A stretch of 8,204 bases of DNA, from positions 1-8,204 of the forward strand of contig PLEA01000330.1 of NCBI GenBank assembly GCA_003136335.1, given 5' to 3'. This stretch comes from Acidobacteriaceae bacterium (GTDB lineage Bacteria; Acidobacteriota; Terriglobia; Terriglobales; SbA1). The notes under the pieces are model-generated. The model had not been told where the DNA came from. It saw nothing but the letters and a program-made list of their open reading frames with translations, and made no database searches. Positions 1 to 6,346 of this stretch are shown in pieces; positions within the stretch are counted from its first letter, which is position 1, and every line of letters begins with the position of its first letter. The translations under genes and the position numbers were made by a program.

Positions 1-245
1 TAAAGAACGCCGATCCAAAGCAGCGTGGCTTTGCGCCCGAAGCGGTCCGCTGGCCAGCCACCGAGCAGGGATCCAACCACGGTGCCGTAAAGCGCGGAGG
101 CCATGGCAATGCCATGCAGTCCGGGACTTAGACCCCAGAGCGACTGAATGGTCTTTTCGGCGCCGGAGATGACGACCGTGTCGAAGCCGAAGAGAAATCC
201 GGCGAGTGCCGAGGTTAGCGACCAGAAGAAGATGCGAGCATTCAT
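1..245 (-). CDS. MFS sugar-porter family transporter, N-terminal fragment
   Basis: This is the first 81 codons of a membrane transporter that continues beyond the left edge. Reading down from the ATG at 245, the protein begins MNARIFFWSL and has a first hydrophobic helix (about residues 5-27) containing GFLFGFDTVVISGA, the pattern of TM1 in sugar/proton symporters of the major facilitator superfamily. A second helix (about 44-63) is followed by GGWPADRFGRK (62-72), the conserved cytoplasmic TM2-TM3 loop (D-R-x-G-R-[RK]) of MFS sugar porters. The likely role is inner-membrane uptake of a sugar or related polyol. The substrate cannot be read from this fragment. No good Shine-Dalgarno precedes the ATG. 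It lies 62 bp downstream of the rhodanese gene on the same strand. A TTGACA hexamer (271-266, minus strand) and an inverted repeat lie in that gap, so separate control is possible. The family call is firm and the substrate is unknown. Confidence 0.88.
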   Translation of the reverse strand, partial: MNARIFFWSLTSALAGFLFGFDTVVISGAEKTIQSLWGLSPGLHGIAMASALYGTVVGSLLGGWPADRFGRKATLLWIGVL

Positions 246-264
246 AAGTGGGTAGAGGTGATGC

Positions 265-291
265 TTGTCAAGAAAACGGTGCGATTGACAA
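265..291. promoter_or_regulatory. Inverted repeat TTGTCAA-N13-TTGACAA upstream of the MFS gene
   Basis: Seen directly: TTGTCAA at 265-271 and TTGACAA at 285-291 are perfect inverted copies separated by 13 bases, in the 62-bp gap between the rhodanese stop and the MFS start. Each arm also holds a consensus -35 hexamer (TTGACA), one on each strand. The arrangement fits a dimeric regulator operator or a -35 box for the transporter. However, no convincing -10 lies at the right distance before the ATG: a 17-base spacing would place it over the start codon. The function is inferred only. Confidence 0.3.
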
Positions 292-307
292 CAACTGAGA
301 ACTGCTC

Positions 308-685
308 TCACCCCTTGGTCAGCGGAAAACCCTTCTCGCGCCAGTCGCGAATGCCGCCGTCCATGGAAATCACGTTGCTGTAGCCCATTTTTTGCAGGTT
401 GTCGGCGGCCAGAGCTGAACGGAAACCGCCGCCGCAATAGAGAACCAGTTCGGTATTGAGTTCCGGCACTCGCGCTTCTATGTCGCGTTCGATAATGCCC
501 TTGCCCAGATGAATGGCGCCTGGAAGATGATCTTTGGCGAATTCGCTCTCCTCGCGGACGTCCACGAGCACGAACTTGTCGCCGCGATCCATCCTGGTTT
601 TCACGGCGTCGACGTTGGTCTCGCGCACGCGCTTCTTTGCCTCGTCGACGATCTTTAGAAAGCGGGGAGGGTGTTGCTGGGCCAT
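308..685 (-). CDS. Single-domain rhodanese-like sulfurtransferase
   Basis: This is a 125-residue cytoplasmic rhodanese homology domain with no signal peptide or second domain. A charged helix (about residues 8-35) is followed by VDVREESEF (41-49), where the conserved Asp and Arg lie, then HLPGAIHLG (53-61). The active-site strand and loop is LYCGGGFRSA (82-91), with Cys84 as the persulfide-forming nucleophile and Arg89 closing a six-residue loop of the sulfur-transferring type. GGIRDWREKGFPL (110-122) is the usual C-terminal motif. All key residues are present, so an active enzyme that moves sulfane sulfur to a thiol or cyanide acceptor is expected. The physiological acceptor is unknown. The start is well supported: AAGAGGA (minus strand, 698-692) lies about seven bases before the ATG, the clearest Shine-Dalgarno in the window. 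It is transcribed away from the pseudouridine synthase gene and toward the transporter. Confidence 0.93.
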   Translation of the reverse strand: MAQQHPPRFLKIVDEAKKRVRETNVDAVKTRMDRGDKFVLVDVREESEFAKDHLPGAIHLGKGIIERDIEARVPELNTELVLYCGGGFRSALAADNLQKMGYSNVISMDGGIRDWREKGFPLTKG

Positions 686-756
686 GAGATTTCCTCTTGC
701 CAGTAGGCGACGCTGAACATCCTACCAAGTGCCGCAGCACTACGCACCCTGCAATA

Positions 757-856
757 TGTCATCCCGAGCAAAGCTAGGGAACCGGGTGTTTGCTTGCGCC
801 CGGATTCCGTCCATGCGCAGGCGAAACCCAGGTCCCTCGATTCGCTCGGGATGACA
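757..856. repeat. 100-bp imperfect palindromic repeat (REP/MITE-like)
   Basis: The left arm (757-789) and the reverse complement of the right arm (824-856) agree at 27 of 33 positions, starting with a perfect 13-base block TGTCATCCCGAGC. They are separated by 34 bases. No transposase gene and no obvious target-site duplication is visible. Elements starting GTCATCCCGAGC and ending GGGAC are, from memory, scattered through many acidobacterial genomes, but I could not check this. It occupies the middle of the 245-bp divergent region between the rhodanese and pseudouridine synthase genes. Its transcript could fold into a long hairpin. Open frames across it are by-products of the repeat and are not treated as genes. 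Confidence 0.75.
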
Positions 857-894
857 GGCGCTCTTGGAAACTGGTAACCACCGCATCGGGCCTC

Positions 895-923
895 TTCGCG
901 GTTCACCGAACTTCAGATAGCAT
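895..923 (+). promoter_or_regulatory. Probable promoter giving a leaderless mRNA for the pseudouridine synthase
   Basis: A -10 like TAGCAT (918-923) sits 17 bases after a weak -35 TTCGCG (895-900). Transcription would begin at about 930-931, on the ATG itself, which agrees with the lack of any Shine-Dalgarno before that ATG. The 12-base block TCAGATAGCATC (913-924) recurs with one change upstream of the TPR gene near 8036, which strengthens the -10 call. The -35 is poor. Confidence 0.4.
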
Positions 924-930
924 CAATTCG

Positions 931-1752
931 ATGAAGCGGGAGCAATCCACACGGCGGATCGGCTTGGCGCGCGCGCTGTCGAAGCTGGGATATTGTTCGC
1001 GCTCGAAAGCTGCGGAGTTGATTCGTGCCGGGCGCGTGAAGTTGAACGGATGCCTGCAGCGCGATCCGGAGACGCCGGTTCGGCTGGAACTGGACCGCAT
1101 ACTTGTAGATGAGCGGGCCATTGATTCGAGAGAGAAGATTTATCTCGTGATGAATAAGCCTAGAGGTGTGGTGACGACGGCCTCTGACGAAAAGGGCCGC
1201 GAGACTGTGTATGCTGCGCTGGAGAAAGCTCAAGAGGCGTTGCCCTGGGTTGCTCCCATCGGACGGCTGGATAAAGCCAGCGAAGGTTTGCTGCTGTTGA
1301 CCAACGATTCCGAGTGGGGCGGAAGAGTCACAGCGCCCGATACGCATTTGGAGAAAACCTATCACGTACGGATCGCAACGGTGGCCGATGACAACCTTAT
1401 GCAGGCAATTGTAAGGGGGGTGACAGGTGAGGATGGGGACGTGCTTCGCGCTACGCAGGCGCGGCTGCTGCGCTCGGGAGAAAAAAACTCCTGGCTTGAA
1501 ATCGTTCTCGACGAAGGCAAGAACCGGCACATTCGGCGCATGCTGGCTGCACTCGGAGTCGGCGTGCTGAGACTGGTGCGCGTGGCCATCGGACCACTGC
1601 AGTTAGGAGAACTGGCTAAGGGAGCGTTTCGGCGACTGACGAAAGGGGAGAAACGGTTGCTGGATGGCGCGATGGAGACCTTGCGCAGACGCAGCGTCGG
1701 CCTTCGCGCGAGATCCTTCCCTCCGCCTGAAAAACGGCTCCGGTCAGGATGA
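931..1752 (+). CDS. RsuA/RluB-family rRNA pseudouridine synthase
   Basis: This 273-residue enzyme isomerises a specific uridine of ribosomal RNA to pseudouridine. An S4 RNA-binding domain (about residues 11-62; LARALSKLGYCSRSKAAELI then GRVKLNG) precedes the catalytic domain, which starts at YLVMNKPRGVVTT (71-83). The active-site motif is PIGRLDKASEGLLLLTND (109-126), with Asp114 as the catalytic aspartate. The C-terminal motif EGKNRHIRRMLAALGVGVLRLVRVAIGPL (195-223) is typical of the RsuA/RluB/RluE/RluF group. The S4 domain and overall length fit RluB (23S rRNA) better than the S4-lacking RluE, but the target base is not proven. The ATG at 931 was chosen because upstream in-frame codons (TTG at 790 onward) run through the palindromic repeat and add no family sequence. 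No Shine-Dalgarno is visible. Residues from about 251 on, including RSFPPPEKRLRSG and the stop, come from repeat-like DNA and are probably not functional. Confidence 0.93.
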   Translation: MKREQSTRRIGLARALSKLGYCSRSKAAELIRAGRVKLNGCLQRDPETPVRLELDRILVDERAIDSREKIYLVMNKPRGVVTTASDEKGRETVYAALEKAQEALPWVAPIGRLDKASEGLLLLTNDSEWGGRVTAPDTHLEKTYHVRIATVADDNLMQAIVRGVTGEDGDVLRATQARLLRSGEKNSWLEIVLDEGKNRHIRRMLAALGVGVLRLVRVAIGPLQLGELAKGAFRRLTKGEKRLLDGAMETLRRRSVGLRARSFPPPEKRLRSG

Positions 1753-1753
1753 C
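1711..1753. repeat. Repeat-like element overlapping the pseudouridine synthase 3' end
   Basis: Read on the minus strand from 1753, the DNA begins GTCATCCTGACCGGAGC and ends AAGGATCT. This resembles the arm of the 757-856 element (GTCATCC, then C or T, then GA) and intergenic repeats of the form GTCATCCTGAGC...GAAGGATCT that I recall from Acidobacteriota. Small inverted pairs lie inside it (CCTGA 1726-1730 with TCAGG 1744-1748). It provides the last codons of the upstream gene and its TGA stop (1750-1752). Only one copy of this type is in the window, so the call depends on remembered sequence. Confidence 0.45.
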
Positions 1754-1822
1754 GCCCGCAGGAATGGCGCCGCTAATCGCGCACCTTGTAGACTCGATCA
1801 CGTTCTGGTGGCCGCACATCCG

Positions 1823-3238
1823 ATGAATGATCTTACGTTCCTACCCGCCGTTGCCATGGCCGAGCAAATCCGAGAGAAGAAGATCTCTCCAGTCGAACTG
1901 GCCGAGGCACATCTGGCGAAGATCGAAAGACTGAATCTGAAGTTGAATGCGTTCGTGCACGTGGACGCGGAGCGAGTGCGCCGCGAAGCGCGCGACGCCG
2001 AAGCTGCGGTGATGGGTGGAAAAACTCTCGGACCCCTGCACGGCGTTCCCATCAGCATCAAGAGTTCGTTGGACGTGGCGGGGCTGCGATGCGAATCGGG
2101 TACTCGCCTGCGCGCGGGGTGCACTGCGACGCACGACGCGCCGCTGGTCGCACGCCTGCGCAACGCGGGTGCGATTGTGCTGGGCGTGACCAATACGCCG
2201 GAACTTCTGATGGCGTGGGAAACCGACAATCTTTTGTACGGCCGCACCAACAGCGCTTGGGATTTCGAGCGCACGCCGGGCGGCTCGAGCGGTGGCGAAG
2301 CGGCGGCGATCGCGGCGGGAATGTCGGCGGGCGGCGTGGGCAGCGACGGCGGTGGGTCGATCCGTGTGCCTGCGCATTTCAGCGGTATCTGCGGTTTGAA
2401 GCCCACGCCGGGGCGAATCCCGGCGACCGGGCACTTTCCGCCCTCGGCGGGAGTGTTTGCCCAGATCGGCGTCGTCGGTCCAATGGCTCGCACGGTGGGC
2501 GATTTGAAGGCGCTATTTGAAGTCATGCAAGGCCCGGATGACGGCGACGTCTGCGCGGCGCCGGTTCCGCTGCGCTGGCCGGCGGATGATAAAGTCAGGA
2601 GACTCCGCATCGGCTGTTTCGACGACGATGGCCGCACCCCCGTAACCGCCGAAACTCGTGCCGCCGTGCGAACTGCCGCGGAAGCCTTGCACCACGCCGG
2701 TTTTCACGTCGAGGGCTTCCGCCCCGCAGGGTTGGAAGAAGCACGGCTGCTCTGGCTCGAGTTTTTCGTCACGGTGGGTGGAATGCTGATCGGTCCCATG
2801 TTCAAGGACCGCGAGCGCGATCTGAGTCCGATCCTGAAGCAGTTCCTTGAATGGTCGGCCGCCGAGCCGCCGCACACCGCAGAAACGCTTCTCGACGCGT
2901 GGACTCGTCGCGATGAGGCCCGGGTGCAGTTCGCTACGCAGATGCAGAAATACCCGATCCTGCTGTGCCCGGCAGCCGCGATTCCTGCATTCCGCCACGG
3001 GGAACGCAGTTGGATGATTGAAGGAAAGACGGTGCACTATCTCGACGCGTGGAGTTACACGGAATGGTTCAATCTTTTGGGGAATCCCGCGGCGGTGGTT
3101 CCTGTGGGCCATTCCACGGAAGGGCTGCCGATCGGAGTACAAATCGTCGGGCGACCGTGGGAAGAAGAGCAGGTGCTAGCTGTCGCGGCGGTGCTGGAGA
3201 AGGAGTGCGGAGCATGGACGGCTCCGCCCATCCGCTAG
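1823..3238 (+). CDS. Amidase-signature family hydrolase
   Basis: This 471-residue cytoplasmic enzyme is predicted to hydrolyse a carboxamide to the acid and ammonia (or amine). The Ser-cisSer-Lys triad is complete: Lys80 in GVPISIKSSLDVAG (74-87), the bridging Ser155 in TPGGSSGGEAAA (151-162) and the nucleophile Ser179 in GSDGGGSIRVPA (173-184). CGLKPTPGRIP (190-200) and the C-terminal GNPAAVVPVG...EGLPIGVQIVG (420-443) are also family hallmarks. The length fits general bacterial amidases. No GatB or GatC partner is nearby and GatA-specific context is missing, so I do not call it the tRNA amidotransferase subunit. The substrate is unknown. The start at ATG 1823 begins at the family's usual N-terminus (MNDLTFLPAVAMAEQIREKK). 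An in-frame GTG at 1808 is an alternative. Neither has a good Shine-Dalgarno. The 70-bp gap after the previous gene holds no clear terminator, so co-transcription is possible. Confidence 0.92.
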   Translation: MNDLTFLPAVAMAEQIREKKISPVELAEAHLAKIERLNLKLNAFVHVDAERVRREARDAEAAVMGGKTLGPLHGVPISIKSSLDVAGLRCESGTRLRAGCTATHDAPLVARLRNAGAIVLGVTNTPELLMAWETDNLLYGRTNSAWDFERTPGGSSGGEAAAIAAGMSAGGVGSDGGGSIRVPAHFSGICGLKPTPGRIPATGHFPPSAGVFAQIGVVGPMARTVGDLKALFEVMQGPDDGDVCAAPVPLRWPADDKVRRLRIGCFDDDGRTPVTAETRAAVRTAAEALHHAGFHVEGFRPAGLEEARLLWLEFFVTVGGMLIGPMFKDRERDLSPILKQFLEWSAAEPPHTAETLLDAWTRRDEARVQFATQMQKYPILLCPAAAIPAFRHGERSWMIEGKTVHYLDAWSYTEWFNLLGNPAAVVPVGHSTEGLPIGVQIVGRPWEEEQVLAVAAVLEKECGAWTAPPIR

Positions 3239-3273
3239 CATTTGTCCGTCTGGCCGCGCTAGTATTTTTGTAT

Positions 3274-3302
3274 TATTCCGCCGTCAGTCGTGCCTGTATA
3301 AC
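3274..3302 (+). promoter_or_regulatory. Possible promoter for the multihaem cytochrome gene
   Basis: The 132-bp AT-richer gap after the amidase contains TATAAC (3297-3302), a good -10 match. TATTCC lies 17 bases upstream (3274-3279) as a very weak -35. A start near 3309 would leave a leader of about 60 bases before the ATG at 3371. Nothing else in the gap looks like a gene or a strong terminator. Confidence 0.25.
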
Positions 3303-3370
3303 GTTATCTGCGCGGGATTTCGGCCACTGTGGGGCTGATTTCCTCTCGTACCTTTCCAACTTCGTTTCAC

Positions 3371-6247
3371 ATGCGGGAAATGCCAACATCTGGAAGCTTT
3401 GTGGGTCGGGCTCTGTCTTGGCTGATGTTTTTTCTGGCCATTTCTGCGGTGTATCTTTATACGTTTCCGCAGCCGAATATTTTCTATGCGGGCATGGTTC
3501 TGCTGCATGCTGTGGGAGGTTTGTTCGCCGCAGTCTTGCTCGTCCTTGTGTTTCTACGGCTTGTTCGCACGGGGAGTTTCTGGTCTCGAGCAGGCTGGGT
3601 GCTGATCACAGCAGGAGCGGTTTTGGGCTTGATCCTTATCAAGACTGGAACTCCGCGCACCGAATGGAACAAACTTTATCTCCACATCGTGATTTCAGTC
3701 GCGGGTGTGGGACTGCTGATCGCGGGTTGGCTGGGCGGGCGGGAGTCGACTAAGTCCAGCGTAGGCGCGGCTGTGGTGCGCGCTGCGATCTGTCTTACTT
3801 TGCTGGCCGGGATCGGCTACAGTGCGCGCTACGTGCGCGAAACCTGGCAGACGCGCAATCGCATTCAGAATCCGATGATGCCTCCCGCCAACATGAACGG
3901 GGAAGGCGACGGGCCCGAAGGATCGTTCTTCCCCAGCTCGGCGCAGGTTTACGGCAGGCAGAAAATTCCCAGCAAGTTCTTCATGGAGTCCGATTCCTGC
4001 AAACGCTGCCACGAAGATATCTACAACCAGTGGTTCAGCTCGGCACACCATTTTTCTTCGTTTAACAATCAGTGGTATCGCAAATCGATCGAGTACATGC
4101 AGGATACGGTTGGCACCAAGCCTTCGAAGTGGTGCGGCGGGTGCCACGATCCCGCGGTGCTATATGCGGGATTGATGGACACACCGATCAAGCAGATCGT
4201 GCACCGCCCGGAAGCGCAGGCTGGGCTGGGCTGCATGATGTGCCACTCCATTGCCAACGTGAAGAGCACGATGGGGCAGGGCGATTTTTATCTGGAGTAT
4301 CCCAAGCTCCACGAATTGGCGGCCACGCAGAATCCGGTGGGGCGCGCGCTGCATGATTTTCTAATTCGGCTGAATCCGGAGCCGCACCGGCGCGTGTTTC
4401 TGAAGCCCTTCATGCGCGACCAGACGGCGGAGTTCTGCTCTTCGTGCCACAAGGTTCACCTGGATGTCCCGGTCAACAACTACCGCTGGTTCCGCGGCTT
4501 CAATGAATACGATAACTGGCAGGCCAGCGGAGTCTCCGGGCAGGGGGCGCGGTCGTTCTACTATCCGCCGAAGCCGCAGCAGTGTGCGGACTGCCACATG
4601 CCTGCGGCGGCCTCAAAGGACTCCGGCAACATCAATGGCTTTGTGCACTCCCATCGTTTTCCCGGAGCCAACACCGCGGTGCCGACCGCGAACGAAGACG
4701 CCGCACAGCTGAAGCTGACGGAAGACTTCCTGAAGAGTGGCGCGCTGACAGTGGATATCTTTGCCCTGTCTCCGGCGCAGGCTCCGCTGAAGCCCGGCGC
4801 GACGACGCAGTCGGAACTGTCTACTACGTTTGCGGTCGGAGAAGAAGCCGAGAGCAAAGTGAATGCCGAGAACAGTGGAGAAGTCGCTCCTGTGACTGCG
4901 CCGTTGAATCTTGCGCAACCAGCCTTGCGTCGCGGTGATAGGGTGCGAGTGGATGTGGTGGTGCGAACCAAGAAAGTCGGACACTTTTTTCCTGGCGGCA
5001 CGGTTGATGCCTACGACGCGTGGCTGGAACTGAAGGGTACCGACGACAGGGGGCAGACCATCTTCTGGAGCGGGATGGTCGAGGACAACGGGCATGGGCC
5101 GGTAGAAAAGGGCGCGCACTTCTATCGTTCCTTGCAGATCGACGCGCACGGCAATCCCATCAACAAGCGCAATGCCTGGGCGACACGGGCAGTGGTGTAC
5201 GTGAGGCTTATCCCGCCGGGGGCAGCCGATACGGTGCATTACCGCATGGTCATTCCAGAAAACGTGGGCAACAAGATCACGCTACACGCGCGGCTCTGCT
5301 ACCGGAAGTTTTCGTGGTTCGGAACACAGTTCTCATTTGCTGGGCAGCCCGATCCGGCTAAGTTGAATGCGGTTACGGCCGACTACGATGATCGTCCTTC
5401 TTTATTTACAGCGTCGCTGAGCGGAGTTTCAGCCAAGGAAGAGAAGATTCCCGACCTGCCGATTGTTACGATCGCAGAGAACGAGGTCACGCTGCCGGTG
5501 GTTGCGCACAGCGCTCCCGCGGCAGAGCCGAAAACCATTGTCCGCAAAGAAGAATGGCAGCGCTGGAATGATTACGGAATCGGATTGTTCCTGCAGGGAG
5601 ATTTGAAGGGCGCTGCAGCGGCCTTTCAGAAGGTCACGGAAGCGGATCCGAATAATCCTGATGGCTGGGTGAACATTGGCCGCTGTGCGGTGCAAGAAGG
5701 CGACATGCAGCGCGCTCGCGCTGTGTTGGAGAAGGCTCTGGCCCTGTCTCCGAAGTTAGCCCGCGCCAATTTCTTCTATGCCAAGGTGCTGCGCGCAGAT
5801 GGTAACTATGACGGCGCGGCGGCGCGATTGCGGTTGGTGCTGGCGCAGTATCCACGTGACCGGGTTGCGATCAATGACCTGGGACGCATTCTGTTTCTGC
5901 AACGCAGGTACCAGGATGCGGTGAATACTCTGCAGTCGGTGCTGGCGATTGATCCCGAAGATTTACAGGCGCATTACAACTTGATGCTCTGTTACAACGG
6001 CCTCGGCCAGGAAAAATTAGCCAAAGAGCACGAGGCGCGCTATATGCGGTTCAAGGCGGACGAGTCGTCGCAGGCGATCACCGGGCCTTACCGCCAGCTT
6101 CATCCCGAGGACAACAACGAGCGGCAGGCGGTGCATGAGCATGTTTCTGTTTCTTTGTCGGCGCTCAACTCGAAACATGTAGGGACAGCCGCCTCGGCTG
6201 TCCAGTCAGGTACATCCAAGGCAGTATCCGCTGGGGCCTCCAGATAA
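3371..6247 (+). CDS. Membrane-anchored pentahaem c-type cytochrome fused to TPR repeats
   Basis: This is a 958-residue fusion, probably an inner-membrane redox protein with its haem domain in the periplasm. Five hydrophobic helices (about 12-31, 36-63, 74-91, 103-121, 132-150) with Arg/Lys-rich loops predict N-in, C-out. Five CXXCH sites follow: CKRCH 210-214, CGGCH 255-259, CMMCH 288-292, CSSCH 356-360 and CADCH 405-409. The first lies in a SDSCKRCHEDIYNQW context like cytochrome c554-type multihaem proteins. His225/226, His278, His363 and HSH 426-428 are possible distal ligands. A beta-rich region (about 515-660, with GHFFPGG at 537-543) resembles the C-terminal domain of other multihaem cytochromes. 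Five exact 34-residue TPR units span 729-898. Electron transfer is firm at family level; donor and acceptor are unknown. ATG 3371 was preferred to GTG 3329. ATG 3380 is equally possible, and no Shine-Dalgarno decides. The last ~30 residues run through repeat DNA. Confidence 0.9.
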   Translation: MREMPTSGSFVGRALSWLMFFLAISAVYLYTFPQPNIFYAGMVLLHAVGGLFAAVLLVLVFLRLVRTGSFWSRAGWVLITAGAVLGLILIKTGTPRTEWNKLYLHIVISVAGVGLLIAGWLGGRESTKSSVGAAVVRAAICLTLLAGIGYSARYVRETWQTRNRIQNPMMPPANMNGEGDGPEGSFFPSSAQVYGRQKIPSKFFMESDSCKRCHEDIYNQWFSSAHHFSSFNNQWYRKSIEYMQDTVGTKPSKWCGGCHDPAVLYAGLMDTPIKQIVHRPEAQAGLGCMMCHSIANVKSTMGQGDFYLEYPKLHELAATQNPVGRALHDFLIRLNPEPHRRVFLKPFMRDQTAEFCSSCHKVHLDVPVNNYRWFRGFNEYDNWQASGVSGQGARSFYYPPKPQQCADCHMPAAASKDSGNINGFVHSHRFPGANTAVPTANEDAAQLKLTEDFLKSGALTVDIFALSPAQAPLKPGATTQSELSTTFAVGEEAESKVNAENSGEVAPVTAPLNLAQPALRRGDRVRVDVVVRTKKVGHFFPGGTVDAYDAWLELKGTDDRGQTIFWSGMVEDNGHGPVEKGAHFYRSLQIDAHGNPINKRNAWATRAVVYVRLIPPGAADTVHYRMVIPENVGNKITLHARLCYRKFSWFGTQFSFAGQPDPAKLNAVTADYDDRPSLFTASLSGVSAKEEKIPDLPIVTIAENEVTLPVVAHSAPAAEPKTIVRKEEWQRWNDYGIGLFLQGDLKGAAAAFQKVTEADPNNPDGWVNIGRCAVQEGDMQRARAVLEKALALSPKLARANFFYAKVLRADGNYDGAAARLRLVLAQYPRDRVAINDLGRILFLQRRYQDAVNTLQSVLAIDPEDLQAHYNLMLCYNGLGQEKLAKEHEARYMRFKADESSQAITGPYRQLHPEDNNERQAVHEHVSVSLSALNSKHVGTAASAVQSGTSKAVSAGASR
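6177..6215. repeat. Hairpin repeat inside the cytochrome 3' end
   Basis: GGACAGCCG (6183-6191) and CGGCTGTCC (6195-6203) form a perfect 9-bp stem with a 3-base loop. An outer ATGTA (6177-6181) and TACAT (6211-6215) pair brackets it. The phrase GGGACAGCCGCCTCGGCTGTCC is one I recall as a dispersed element in acidobacterial genomes (from memory, unchecked). It lies within the last 24 codons of the cytochrome gene. No T-run follows, so it is not a classical intrinsic terminator. Confidence 0.65.
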
Positions 6248-6270
6248 ATGTTCTGCACAACCAGAAAACT

Positions 6271-6346
6271 GAGTCACAGAGAAAAAATTTAGGGTTTCGC
6301 AATTCGAAGTCATCCAGGATTCCTCTGTGTCTCTGTGACTCTGTGG
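6271..6346. repeat. Inverted repeat with three tandem CTCTGTGN 8-mers
   Basis: GAGTCACAGAG (6271-6281) and CTCTGTGACTC (6331-6341) are perfect 11-bp inverted copies separated by 49 bases. The right arm is embedded in three tandem 8-base units, CTCTGTGT, CTCTGTGA and CTCTGTGG (6323-6346). It fills most of the 87-bp gap between the cytochrome and the FG-GAP gene and contains the GTG taken as the start of the latter (6335-6337). Folded in RNA, the stem would cover that start codon. Similar CTCTGTGTCTCTGTG phrases are, to my memory, common in intergenic DNA of several phyla. Confidence 0.7.

Noticed and set aside
655..906. Minus-strand 83-codon frame over the divergent region
   Set aside because: Most of it is the translated palindromic repeat.
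790..930. N-terminal extension of the pseudouridine synthase from TTG 790
   Set aside because: The 47 added residues are a translation of the palindromic repeat and its flank. They add no family sequence, while ATG 931 leads directly into the S4 domain.
1664..1822. Extension of the amidase start back into the pseudouridine synthase gene
   Set aside because: It would overlap the catalytic gene's end by almost 90 bases in another frame. The family's N-terminus begins at ATG 1823.
1798..2637. Long minus-strand open frame (279 codons) opposite the amidase
   Set aside because: It has Ser/Arg/Pro-rich sequence with no domain, fully opposite a gene with an intact catalytic triad. It is a shadow of high-GC codon use. 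The same applies to 913-1530, 2513-3142 and 7055-7711 on the minus strand.
3207..3227. GCGGAGC / GCTCCGC hairpin as an amidase terminator
   Set aside because: The 7-bp stem lies inside the coding region and no T-run follows. A second weak 5-bp stem (CTAGC 3234 with GCTAG 3258) before TATTTTTG is too poor to call a terminator.
1823..3238. Calling the amidase GatA
   Set aside because: There is no GatB or GatC gene nearby and only the general amidase signature is evident, so a tRNA amidotransferase role is not supported.
3329..3370. GTG 3329 as the cytochrome start
   Set aside because: It adds 14 residues of unremarkable sequence before the first helix. ATG codons at 3371 and 3380 sit closer to the membrane segment. 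Not fully excluded.
3049..3753. Plus-strand 234-codon frame bridging the amidase and cytochrome genes
   Set aside because: It overlaps two well-supported genes in other frames and has no recognisable domain.
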